A stretch of DNA of 6,934 bases from Nitrospiraceae bacterium UBA6898 (GTDB lineage Bacteria > Nitrospirota > Thermodesulfovibrionia > Thermodesulfovibrionales > UBA6898), in NCBI GenBank assembly GCA_002448975.1, contig DKBO01000178.1, positions 1-6,934 of the forward strand. Direction: 5' to 3'. The position numbers were made by a program, and so were the translations under genes. Positions 1 through 6,460 of this stretch are shown here, piece after piece. The notes under the pieces are model-generated. The model was given only the letters and a program-made list of their open reading frames with translations, ran no database searches and was not told the origin of the DNA. Position 1 is the first letter of the stretch; the number at the start of each line of letters is the position of its first letter.

Positions 1-203
1 CCGAGCATTTTCACATATCCGCCGAGCGGAAATGCCGAGAGAAGATATTCGGTCTCACCGTACGTTTTACCGACGATCTTCGGCCCGAAACCAAGAGAGA
101 ACTTCAATATCTTAATACCCAGGGATTTGGCAACTATGAAGTGGCCCAGCTCGTGCACGAAAATGAGAATGCCGAGCAGCACTGCTGCATACAAAAGCAT
201 CAT
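1..203 (-). CDS. rseP: RseP-type site-2 (M50) zinc metalloprotease, N-terminal part
   Basis: This is an inner-membrane intramembrane protease. In characterised relatives it cleaves anti-sigma factors and leftover signal peptides within the bilayer. Only the first 67 codons lie in the window; the gene runs off the low-coordinate edge. The protein starts MMLLYAAVLLG, a hydrophobic first membrane segment that carries the zinc-binding HELGH motif at residues 18-22. The conserved FSLGFGPK stretch and the TEYLLSAFPLGGYVKML stretch of the family follow. The start is set by an ATGATG: the first ATG (203-201) overlaps the TGA of dxr in an ATGA junction, and an AAGGAG ribosome-binding site (212-217) lies 8 bases upstream. 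The overlap suggests translational coupling to dxr, and the uppS-cdsA-dxr-rseP order is widespread. The PDZ domains and second active-site motif would lie outside the window. Family assignment is secure; the symbol rests on context and motif. Confidence 0.95.
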   Translation of the reverse strand, partial: MMLLYAAVLLGILIFVHELGHFIVAKSLGIKILKFSLGFGPKIVGKTYGETEYLLSAFPLGGYVKML

Positions 204-1354
204 CCGTTATTCTCCTTTATATGTACTTCCGCTGTCTCCCGCGCCCATGCGTCGGCACCGAGCACATCCTGGAGCGTGGGAGATGTTTTCGCTGTGTGCT
301 CCCTGACGGTCCTTCTGATCACGGCAGGTATGTCATTGAACCCTATCCGCTTATCGAGAAATGCATGGACAGCCGCCTCGTTCGCCGCATTCAACACGGC
401 AGGGACCGTACCTCCGGCACGGATTGCCTCGTAGGCATAGGACAGGCAGGGAAAGCTGTCATGGTCCGGTTTTTTAAAGGTCAGGCTGCCGATCCTGTCG
501 AGTTCAAGGCCGTGGATAGGTGTTTCGAGCCTGTCCGGCCAGGAAAGGGCATAGGCAATGGGGGCCCGCATGTCAGGCATGGACATCTGCGCCAGAAGTG
601 TCCTGTCCCTGAACTCGACCAGGGAATGCACGATGCTCTGCGGGTGGATCAGAACATCCACGCAGGAAGCCTCCACATCAAAGAGCCAGCACGCCTCGAT
701 CACTTCAAGCCCTTTGTTCATGAGCGTGGCGGAGTCGATCGAGATCTTCCTGCCCATGGACCAGTTCGGGTGCTTGAGCGCATCCTCTGCGGTAATGTCG
801 CCGAGCTCGTGTTTTCCCCTGTTCACAAAAGGACCTCCGGATGCCGTAAGCACGATCCGCTGGATCTCTGCTTTATTTCTTCCTTCAAGACACTGGTAGA
901 CTGCCGAATGTTCGCTGTCAACCGGGATGATCCTGATGCCGCTGCGTCTTGCCTCTTCCATGACAATGCTTCCCGCCATGACAAGAGCCTCCTTGTTCGC
1001 AAGGCCGATGTCCTTCCCCGCGCGGACGGCAGTGATCGTGGGCACCAGGCCGGCAGCACCGACAATCGCCGAGATCACAAGGTCCGCACTCTCGTGCCCG
1101 GCCGCCTCGTTGATACCCTCAGGACCGAAGAGTATCCGCACTCCGTTAACCCTGTGGGAAAGTTCCTCAGCCGTCTGCTGGTCGGCTACGGCAACGATGT
1201 CGGGCCGGAAGGCCCGGACCTGCTCTTCGAGAAGACCGATATTCCTTCCCGCAGCAAGAGCGACCACCTTGAACTGGGAACTGTTTCTGGAGATGACGTC
1301 GAGCGTGCTCCGGCCGATCGAGCCGGTCGATCCGAGGATCGTGATACGTTTCAT
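200..1354 (-). CDS. dxr: 1-deoxy-D-xylulose 5-phosphate reductoisomerase
   Basis: This cytosolic enzyme (also called IspC) catalyses the first committed step of the MEP pathway: NADPH-dependent rearrangement and reduction of DXP to 2-C-methyl-D-erythritol 4-phosphate. At 384 residues it has the usual family length. The NADPH-binding loop GSTGSIG is at residues 8-14 and GLANKEALVMAG at 117-128. The metal and substrate ligands are in PVDSEHSA (D146, E148) and MNKGLEVIEA (N213, K214, E217). The flexible-loop motif HPNWSMGRK is at 195-203 and HPQSIVHS at 237-244. All expected catalytic residues appear present. The ATG at 1354 is the natural start because the Rossmann strand begins at once (MKRITILGSTG), yet no clear Shine-Dalgarno sequence precedes it. 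It lies 52 bases downstream of cdsA and overlaps rseP by 4 bases. Its product feeds the isoprenyl diphosphates that UppS, encoded in the same operon, elongates. Confidence 0.98.
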   Translation of the reverse strand: MKRITILGSTGSIGRSTLDVISRNSSQFKVVALAAGRNIGLLEEQVRAFRPDIVAVADQQTAEELSHRVNGVRILFGPEGINEAAGHESADLVISAIVGAAGLVPTITAVRAGKDIGLANKEALVMAGSIVMEEARRSGIRIIPVDSEHSAVYQCLEGRNKAEIQRIVLTASGGPFVNRGKHELGDITAEDALKHPNWSMGRKISIDSATLMNKGLEVIEACWLFDVEASCVDVLIHPQSIVHSLVEFRDRTLLAQMSMPDMRAPIAYALSWPDRLETPIHGLELDRIGSLTFKKPDHDSFPCLSYAYEAIRAGGTVPAVLNAANEAAVHAFLDKRIGFNDIPAVIRRTVREHTAKTSPTLQDVLGADAWARETAEVHIKENNG

Positions 1355-1361
1355 TGCATAT

Positions 1362-1367
1362 ATTATA
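1362..1367 (-). promoter_or_regulatory. Possible -10 element just upstream of dxr
   Basis: On the minus strand a perfect TATAAT sits 7 bases before the dxr ATG, directly after a run of six C and five T (1369-1379). Transcription from it would start almost at the start codon, giving a near-leaderless dxr message, which would fit the lack of a ribosome-binding site. However, the hexamer 17 bases upstream reads GGATAA and does not resemble a -35 box, so this may be chance AT-richness in a 52-base gap. Confidence 0.2.
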
Positions 1368-1406
1368 CAAAAAGGGGGGCTCTTTTATCCTTACCTGGGT
1401 GATGGC

Positions 1407-2198
1407 TTAGCCGATCACGTTCAGCATGATGCAGCACCAGTAAAAGACCGGGCCGGCGAAGGTGACGCTGTCGATCTTGTCGAGCATGCCGCCGTGGCCG
1501 GGGATGATGGAGCTCGAATCCTTGATATGAGCATCCCGCTTAAACATGGACTCTGTCAGGTCGCCGATGACAGAGGAAAATCCCACGGCAAGCCCAAGGA
1601 AAACCGCTTTCTGTAACGGCATGTAATTCATGATCGCAAAGCGTATCAGCGCGGCGCCGATGATCCCGCCGATAAGGGAACCAACTCCCCCTGCAACCGT
1701 TTTATTCGGACTAACCTCGACATAGAGCTTTCGCCTGCCCAGGCTCCTGCCGATATACAGTGCCATGCTGTCGGAACCCCAGACAGCAAAATACAGCATG
1801 ACCAGAAGCGGTGCGCCGGCCCTGATAATATTCACTTGGAATGACATCAGGACCGGGATATAGAGCAGCCCGAAGACTGCAGCCGTCGCCTCACGGATCG
1901 CCCCTGCAGGCTCCCTTTTCGCAATGAGCCTCACCATCAGAAGGGAAAGCAACGCGAGCGTCAGGGTCTCGGGGAAAACATCGCGGGAAAAAAAATGCAC
2001 CGTGAGCACCACGGCACCCCAGAAGAGGCCGGCATATTTCATCGGGCCTTCAACACCGGAGATCACATAGAACTCTGCGAGGGCGACCGTCGACACGAAG
2101 ACAAGGAGAAACAGGAAATAGTGCGGCGGCAGGTACATGACGTACAGGTAAAGCGCCGGGATGGCAACAAGCGCTACGACAAGCCTTTTAAGGTGCAT
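1407..2198 (-). CDS. cdsA: Phosphatidate cytidylyltransferase (CDP-diglyceride synthase)
   Basis: This integral inner-membrane enzyme converts phosphatidic acid and CTP to CDP-diacylglycerol, the precursor of the membrane phospholipids. The 263-residue protein is mostly hydrophobic with about seven to eight membrane segments. It contains the conserved polar stretches GSDSMALYIGRSLGRRKL (141-158) and SPNKTVAGGVG (163-173). The family signature runs from S217 to D243: KRD at 220-222, KD at 226-227, PGHGG at 233-237, D240 and D243. One deviation is visible: the arginine usually following the DxR aspartate is lysine here (K241), a conservative change. I chose the ATG at 2198, which gives MHLKRLVVALVAIPA with an immediate first membrane helix and a GAGG (2203-2206) 4 bases upstream. 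A longer open frame to 2318 adds 40 residues that lie inside uppS and look non-native. The gene overlaps the end of uppS by 11 bases, implying coupled translation. Confidence 0.96.
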   Translation of the reverse strand: MHLKRLVVALVAIPALYLYVMYLPPHYFLFLLVFVSTVALAEFYVISGVEGPMKYAGLFWGAVVLTVHFFSRDVFPETLTLALLSLLMVRLIAKREPAGAIREATAAVFGLLYIPVLMSFQVNIIRAGAPLLVMLYFAVWGSDSMALYIGRSLGRRKLYVEVSPNKTVAGGVGSLIGGIIGAALIRFAIMNYMPLQKAVFLGLAVGFSSVIGDLTESMFKRDAHIKDSSSIIPGHGGMLDKIDSVTFAGPVFYWCCIMLNVIG

Positions 2199-2907
2199 TG
2201 TTCCTCGAAGAGACCCTGCCGAAACGCCGCTCCCTGCCCTGGAAGTCCTGGATTGCCAGCATGAACTCATCGCGGTCAAAGTCCGGCCAGAGAGTTTCAC
2301 TGAAATAGAGCTCGGCATAGGCAGCCTGCCAGAGGAGGAAATTGGACAGTCTTCGCTCCCCGCTGGTCCTGATGATCAGATCAGGATGCGGAAGTCCTGC
2401 CGTATCAAGGCAGTCATCAAAATCCTGCTCATTCAGTTCACCGGCTATTTTTCCGGTGCTCATTGCCGTTTTTATTGCCCTGAGGATTTCGTTCCTGCCG
2501 CTGTAGCTGAGCGCTGCAACCAGCTTAAGTCCCGAATTGTCTGCGGTGTTCTTTTCGGTCTCCCGGATCAGCGCCTGTATGTTCTGGGGAAGGCGCCAGG
2601 TCTCGCCGATAGCCCGGAAGACCACATTCTTTCTTTTCAAGTACTCGAACTCGTTCCTCAGGTAGATCTCGAGGATCCTCATGAGCATGGATACCTCATC
2701 CTGCGGCCGCTGCCAGTTCTCTGTTGAGAACGCATAGAGCGTCAGGCATTGTATGCCGAGCTCGATAGAGACATCGATCACTTCGCGGGCGCGCTCCGCG
2801 CCTCTCCTGTGGCCTTCGATCCGCGGCAGGCCCCGGAGCTCTGCCCACCGCCCGTTACCGTCCATGATGATCCCGACGTGCGAAGGTACGCGACCTGAAA
2901 GATCCAT
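2188..2907 (-). CDS. uppS: Isoprenyl transferase (undecaprenyl diphosphate synthase type)
   Basis: This cis-prenyltransferase condenses isopentenyl diphosphate units onto farnesyl diphosphate, normally to C55 undecaprenyl diphosphate, the lipid carrier for peptidoglycan and surface glycans. The 239-residue length is typical. The catalytic P-loop-like motif MDGNGRWA is at 15-22 with the Mg-binding aspartate D16. GHRRG follows at 32-36, FSTENW at 60-65 and SYSGRNEIL at 134-142. The diphosphate-binding block DLIIRTSGERRLSNFLLWQ is at 176-194 with R180 and R186, and E199 in AELYF is the usual metal ligand. The ATG at 2907 has GGGAG (2916-2920) 8 bases upstream, overlapping the 3' end of the preceding gene, whose stop is only 4 bases away. 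Chain length cannot be proved from sequence, but the context with cdsA, dxr and rseP supports the undecaprenyl role. Confidence 0.97.
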   Translation of the reverse strand: MDLSGRVPSHVGIIMDGNGRWAELRGLPRIEGHRRGAERAREVIDVSIELGIQCLTLYAFSTENWQRPQDEVSMLMRILEIYLRNEFEYLKRKNVVFRAIGETWRLPQNIQALIRETEKNTADNSGLKLVAALSYSGRNEILRAIKTAMSTGKIAGELNEQDFDDCLDTAGLPHPDLIIRTSGERRLSNFLLWQAAYAELYFSETLWPDFDRDEFMLAIQDFQGRERRFGRVSSRNNAP

Positions 2908-2911
2908 GGTG

Positions 2912-4570
2912 CTATCTCCCTCTGACCGAAAAGATCTGGAGCGTAGATCCGAGAGGGTTCTCCCCCTTCATGATATTGCCGAACTTTATGCCGAGCATCG
3001 GACTGCTCAATACCACGACTTTGTCTCCGGCAAGCGCATAATCGAGAAGCGTGCCCGACACATCGTCGACGATTGTCCTTTCGTCCACGGAAAAGCCATT
3101 CCACCAGTAACTCTTGATGAGAGAGCTCTTGTATCCAATGCCTTTTGCCATATTGACGATGGGTATACGCTGAACGACGAGGACTTCTTTGCCCCGCGTC
3201 AGCAGTCGGTCCTTTATCGACCACTCCCCCGCCTCAAGGAAGGATACGGGGGCCGGCTTCTTGAATGTCGTGATAAAGCCTCCGGTGTCCGAACCGCTTC
3301 TCCATATCCTGATCCCCTTGTCATTATAAATGTTCAGAAACCCCTTTTCATCATAGGTAAAGAGGGCCTGCTCTTTTTCCGGTCCTTCGATACCAACATA
3401 GTCGTATATGGTTATTCCTTTGGGGAGGGTTACCTTTTCTCCGCGCTTGTATGCGCCGTCCCAAACCACCGTGAATACGTCGTCCTTGAACCCGTCAGAT
3501 GACGAATACCTCTGGCCAAGAAGCGACGTGCCGAGCCTGCGGAGAAAATAATCCACCTCACCGATCTTTTTGAACTCTGATCCCGAAAGCTCATATATGG
3601 CGGAGACGACATTATCGTTGCGCATCGAAACGATGATGATCTCGTCCCTTCCGTTTTTGTTCACATCCATGGTGTCGACCCAGATATGGTCGTCCAGCGT
3701 GGCGCCCTTCAACTCCCAGAGCGGCCGGAGATCACCTGCCGGCAGATATGTCCGGATGTCCTTGCCGGTGCTCACCGCGATCTCCTGTTGACCGTCACCA
3801 TCGAAGTCGCCGGTCACAACAAACCGCGCACCATAGGGCAGGCTATACCGGAAGATCGCCTCTCCGGAAAGCGGCGTAAAGAATTCCGCCCCGAACCTAA
3901 GGTCCTTGGTGAATGCAACGTCCACCTTTACCTCTGCGTCATAAAAGCGGCTTCCGTCCGAGGCCCAAAAAAGCTGTTCCCTGAGCAGGGTGCCCTTGTC
4001 AGCCTCCTTTGCCGTCAGGAGAAGGAGCACCTCGACACCGAGTTTCTTTGCCTCTGCTGTCGCTATCTTTTCGTCGCCGGTCTCCAGACCGGTATCGACC
4101 ATCTCTATCCTTCCGCTTGCCTTCAGTTTGCGGTACAGATCGTCTCCCAGATACCAGTCGACCTTTTTCTCCTGGATGAAAGCCATCCTCACCTTGGTCT
4201 CGGATATCCTTACGCGATCGCCTTCTTTCGCTGTTCCTTCGACAACAACGCCCGTCACCCGGTCACCTTGTACATCCCTGACCTCAACCTTTCCCGCATG
4301 GCTCTCTACCTTACCGAGTATCTCGCGTGTTACGGGGTGCCGGAAGGGTTCGCCCTCACTCAGGATATTGAGCCGCATGCCCGGCCTGAGTGGCTCTTTC
4401 ACGTCCACGGTGAACGTGATCGCGTTTCCTTCAACGTGAACGATCTTCCCTGCCACCGGGCTAAAGAACTGCAGTGTCCCGTCCCTGAGAGTTGCAAGCG
4501 GATCATCGGCAGCAGCGCAGAGCGCGGACATAAGCAGCAAGGCAACCACACAGTATATATTTTTTTTCAT
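2912..4570 (-). CDS. Exported protein with FlgT-like domain and FG-GAP/VCBS-type repeats
   Basis: The role is unknown; it is most likely a periplasmic or cell-surface protein. The 552-residue product begins MKKNIYCVVALLLMSALCAAADDP, a clear Sec signal peptide with a probable cleavage site near AAA-DD. Residues about 38-124 form a beta-rich segment (PVAGKIVHVEGNAITF, RPGMRLNIL, EGDRVRI) that resembles the C-terminal SH3-like domain of FlgT-type proteins. Residues about 130-218 follow with AEAKKLGVEVLLLL, as in FlgT/CsgG-like folds; this is tentative. The second half looks like a beta-propeller, with acidic FG-GAP-type loops DFDGDGQQE (255-263) and DVNKNGRDE (302-310) that probably bind calcium. 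Strand-rich repeats such as FLNIYNDKGIRIW follow. I prefer the ATG at 4570 because the strong GGGGAGGG sequence (4577-4584) lies 6-7 bases upstream. An ATG at 4576 is too close to it and adds only two residues. It ends 4 bases before uppS and probably heads that operon. No catalytic motif is visible. Confidence 0.88.
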   Translation of the reverse strand: MKKNIYCVVALLLMSALCAAADDPLATLRDGTLQFFSPVAGKIVHVEGNAITFTVDVKEPLRPGMRLNILSEGEPFRHPVTREILGKVESHAGKVEVRDVQGDRVTGVVVEGTAKEGDRVRISETKVRMAFIQEKKVDWYLGDDLYRKLKASGRIEMVDTGLETGDEKIATAEAKKLGVEVLLLLTAKEADKGTLLREQLFWASDGSRFYDAEVKVDVAFTKDLRFGAEFFTPLSGEAIFRYSLPYGARFVVTGDFDGDGQQEIAVSTGKDIRTYLPAGDLRPLWELKGATLDDHIWVDTMDVNKNGRDEIIIVSMRNDNVVSAIYELSGSEFKKIGEVDYFLRRLGTSLLGQRYSSSDGFKDDVFTVVWDGAYKRGEKVTLPKGITIYDYVGIEGPEKEQALFTYDEKGFLNIYNDKGIRIWRSGSDTGGFITTFKKPAPVSFLEAGEWSIKDRLLTRGKEVLVVQRIPIVNMAKGIGYKSSLIKSYWWNGFSVDERTIVDDVSGTLLDYALAGDKVVVLSSPMLGIKFGNIMKGENPLGSTLQIFSVRGR

Positions 4571-4572
4571 TC

Positions 4573-4797
4573 TCATCCCTCCCCGAGGTCTTCGGTAATT
4601 CGTAACTCTTTCCTGTCCAGATTCTCCCGGGTGGCGACGAACAGGTGAACCACGCCTCGATGACGCTGTTCCATGCCTTCACCGGAGAGCGCAACGCTCC
4701 CGGCAATAAAAATGCCAAAAGCCATTCCCCGGGGCGCGCTTCCGCGCCCGGGTCTCTGCTGGTCCGCAGTATGATCTCTCCGAGGATTACAAGACAT
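4573..4797 (-). CDS. Possible small leader ORF, up to 74 residues
   Basis: This is an open frame in the leader of the FG-GAP gene. From the ATG at 4797 it encodes 74 residues; from an internal ATG at 4725 it encodes 50 residues starting MAFGIFIAGSVALSG. The C-terminal part (GVVHLFVATRENLDRKEL) has codon use and composition that could be coding. Its TGA at 4575-4573 overlaps the ATG at 4576 in an ATGA arrangement, as in translationally coupled genes. Against it: the ATG at 4797 would lie only about 9 bases from the predicted transcription start and has no Shine-Dalgarno sequence, the 4725 start has only a weak GGGGA, the frame crosses a strong GC-rich hairpin, and I recognise no family. It may be a chance ORF in a structured untranslated leader. 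Confidence 0.25.
   Translation of the reverse strand: MSCNPRRDHTADQQRPGRGSAPRGMAFGIFIAGSVALSGEGMEQRHRGVVHLFVATRENLDRKELRITEDLGEG
4577..4584 (-). promoter_or_regulatory. Ribosome-binding site that decides the FG-GAP gene start
   Basis: The minus strand reads GGGGAGGG immediately before ATGAGAATG. The purine block abuts the first ATG (4576), leaving no spacer, but sits at a normal distance from the second ATG (4570). This favours the second as the real start. Confidence 0.7.
4728..4752 (-). other. GC-rich hairpin in the leader of the FG-GAP gene
   Basis: On the minus strand CCCGGGCGCG, a GAAG loop, then CGCGCCCCGGG fold into a stem of ten GC pairs with one bulged C. It lies about 55 bases after the predicted transcription start and about 160 bases before the start codon. 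A U-rich stretch (GGCTTTTGGCATTTTT) starts several bases further on rather than directly after the stem, so it is not a canonical intrinsic terminator. It could be an attenuator, a stabilising 5' structure or the remnant of an upstream terminator. Confidence 0.5.
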
Positions 4798-4812
4798 GAA
4801 AATTGCTTACCC

Positions 4813-4841
4813 AATATACCATAAACATCAGAGACGGTGAA
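4813..4841 (-). promoter_or_regulatory. Sigma-70-type promoter with extended -10
   Basis: On the minus strand TTCACC (4836-4841) and TATATT (4813-4818) are separated by exactly 17 bases, and a TGG precedes the -10, giving the TGn extended motif. The expected transcription start is near 4806, which gives a leader of roughly 236 nt before the FG-GAP gene. The promoter lies in the largest gap of the window and would drive the FG-GAP gene together with uppS, cdsA, dxr and rseP. Confidence 0.6.
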
Positions 4842-4990
4842 AGAACTCCCGGGCCTGCAGCGGCCAGAAAAACAGCACGCCGGCAGGAGAGGATTCGAAG
4901 ATAGTGACGGCATTACATCAGGGGTACACGGTTCCATCTCCTGATCTCCGCGGCCGGGGAAACACTCTTTTCCGCAAAGCCGAAGGGCCC
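4842..4990. other. Intergenic stretch after nagZ
   Basis: These 149 bases lie between the nagZ stop and the predicted promoter. I see no convincing gene. There is a weak inverted repeat ATCAGG/CCTGAT on the minus strand (about 4916-4945), but it is not followed by a U tract, so a Rho-independent terminator for nagZ is not evident. Together with 4571-4841 this forms a stretch of about 420 bases without a confident gene. Confidence 0.6.
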
Positions 4991-6430
4991 TTATCGTGCG
5001 GTGCAAGCCCTTTTCAGCACTTTAGGAAGAGCTTCCTGCGCCTGATCCGCATCCCAGAAGGCGCAGACCCGCGCAATCTTTCCGAACTGGTCAAGCAGAT
5101 AGGGACTTCCGAAGGAAATAGAGAGGTCTGCGTCTTTACTGCATATCGCTGCCTGCTTCTGCAGCCATCCGCTGGCTCCGCCTTTCCACGCCCTGGTCTC
5201 TGAAAATATGGCTACGATCACAGTTGCATCCGGGCCTTTGCGAATTTCTGGCACGGGAGAGCCGGGACTGATCCAGACCGCCCTTGTGCCGGGAAAATAT
5301 TTCTCCATGGAACGGATGAACGTATCCCCCTTCTCCTCATCTTCGTCATTCAGCACAACGACCAGCGGCCCACCCTTGATACGGCAGCGCCCGCTCACCG
5401 AGATGGCTGCCCCGGTGAGTCTCCGGGAGAGTTCCCTGTGCCGGTCAAACACTGGCACTGCGCTGTCCGCTGCCGGCGGCAACCCACGTCTGAATCTCAG
5501 CAGTCGGTCAGGAACGCAGGGTACGTGCAATTTCGCAAGATATGCAGCCATACGGTCCGGGTCGGAAGGATGGAGCAGAATATCCATACCGGCAGCAAGT
5601 GCCAGACGCGATGCTGCATGCTCGGAAAATTTCCCGATGCCGCCCATGTTCAGCGCGTCCGTTATCAGGATGCCGTCAAACCCCATCTCCCGTCGGATAA
5701 AAGTAACGGCCTTTTCCGAAAGAGAGACGGGCATGCCTGAGGGGTCGAGCGCCGGGACGCTCAGATGACCGAGCATCATCATCCTAACCCCTGCCTTGAC
5801 CGCTGTCACAAACGGCTTCAGTTCGCACCGCCGCAGCCTTCTTATGTCCTGCTTCAGCACCGGGAGCTGTATGTGTGAATCGACCGATGTATCACCATGC
5901 CCCGGGAAATGCTTGCCGCAGGCTGCAATGCCGTTCTTCTGGAGGACCCGTATCATCTCGGCGCCAAGAAACGACACGATCCCCGGCTCCTCGCCAAAGG
6001 CCCTTGCAGCTATGATAGGGTTCTTCGGATTCGTATTGATGTCGAGTACCGGCGCAAAGATCGTATTGATACCGGCAAATCGCCCCTCACGGGCCAATGC
6101 CCTGAAAGACGCTCTCACCCATCGTGCCTCTGAACCCTGAGCATCAAAGGCCGGACCTTTTTTCATCGCCGCCGCGAGTGCCATCGCGGGGGGAAAATGC
6201 GTCCCGCCTTTCAGCTGCTGCCCCAAGCCCCGTTCAAGATCAGATGCGATGATAAGGGGCGTCTCTGCCTCATTCTGCAGTTTCTGCACATATGTCCTGA
6301 CCGTGTTGATCTCGCCGCCGAAGATGATAAAGCCGGCAACTCCCTTTCTCACCAGCGAGCGGTAATGGGAGTACCGTCTCCTGATCTCCTGCCCGTCCAG
6401 ACGGGAGACCATGCACTGATAATAGTTCAC
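4991..6430 (-). CDS. nagZ: Glycoside hydrolase family 3, beta-N-acetylhexosaminidase (NagZ-like)
   Basis: It probably removes N-acetylglucosamine from muropeptide or peptidoglycan fragments, as NagZ does in wall recycling. The 479-residue protein has the GH3 TIM barrel at about 1-315 and a shorter alpha/beta second domain at about 325-475, so it is larger than the single-domain enterobacterial NagZ (about 340) and shorter than the Bacillus-type enzyme (about 640). The GlcNAc-specific motif KHFPGHGDT (173-181) is followed by DSH (184-186), the His-Asp dyad used as acid/base in this subgroup. ITDALNM (257-262) supplies the nucleophile D258. No signal peptide is visible, which suggests a cytoplasmic protein. 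The start is GTG at 6430 with AAGGAG (6435-6440) 4 bases upstream. An in-frame stop at 6463-6461 and the absence of another ATG, GTG or TTG rule out an upstream start. The gene is 30 bases after the antiporter gene and may be cotranscribed with it. The symbol is by motif; substrate preference is inferred. Confidence 0.9.
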   Translation of the reverse strand: MNYYQCMVSRLDGQEIRRRYSHYRSLVRKGVAGFIIFGGEINTVRTYVQKLQNEAETPLIIASDLERGLGQQLKGGTHFPPAMALAAAMKKGPAFDAQGSEARWVRASFRALAREGRFAGINTIFAPVLDINTNPKNPIIAARAFGEEPGIVSFLGAEMIRVLQKNGIAACGKHFPGHGDTSVDSHIQLPVLKQDIRRLRRCELKPFVTAVKAGVRMMMLGHLSVPALDPSGMPVSLSEKAVTFIRREMGFDGILITDALNMGGIGKFSEHAASRLALAAGMDILLHPSDPDRMAAYLAKLHVPCVPDRLLRFRRGLPPAADSAVPVFDRHRELSRRLTGAAISVSGRCRIKGGPLVVVLNDEDEEKGDTFIRSMEKYFPGTRAVWISPGSPVPEIRKGPDATVIVAIFSETRAWKGGASGWLQKQAAICSKDADLSISFGSPYLLDQFGKIARVCAFWDADQAQEALPKVLKRACTAR

Positions 6431-6460
6431 CGCGCTCCTTCCCCGCCGGAACAGCCCGGC

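Noticed and set aside
221..1402. A 393-residue open frame on the plus strand, opposite dxr
   Set aside because: It lies antisense to a complete, motif-rich dxr gene and its translation is rich in R, G, D and H with no recognisable domain. It is a by-product of the GC-rich codon use of dxr.
2199..2318. A longer N-terminus for CdsA
   Set aside because: The added 40 residues overlap uppS, are hydrophilic and unlike CdsA proteins. The ATG at 2198 has its own GAGG and starts directly with a membrane helix.
3686..4648. A 320-residue plus-strand open frame opposite the FG-GAP gene
   Set aside because: The minus-strand gene has a signal peptide, a ribosome-binding site and domain motifs. The antisense frame has none and is low in recognisable structure.
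4503..5006. A 167-residue minus-strand frame spanning the gap between nagZ and the FG-GAP gene
   Set aside because: It overlaps the ends of both neighbours, runs across the promoter and hairpin, has no ribosome-binding site and shows no family resemblance.
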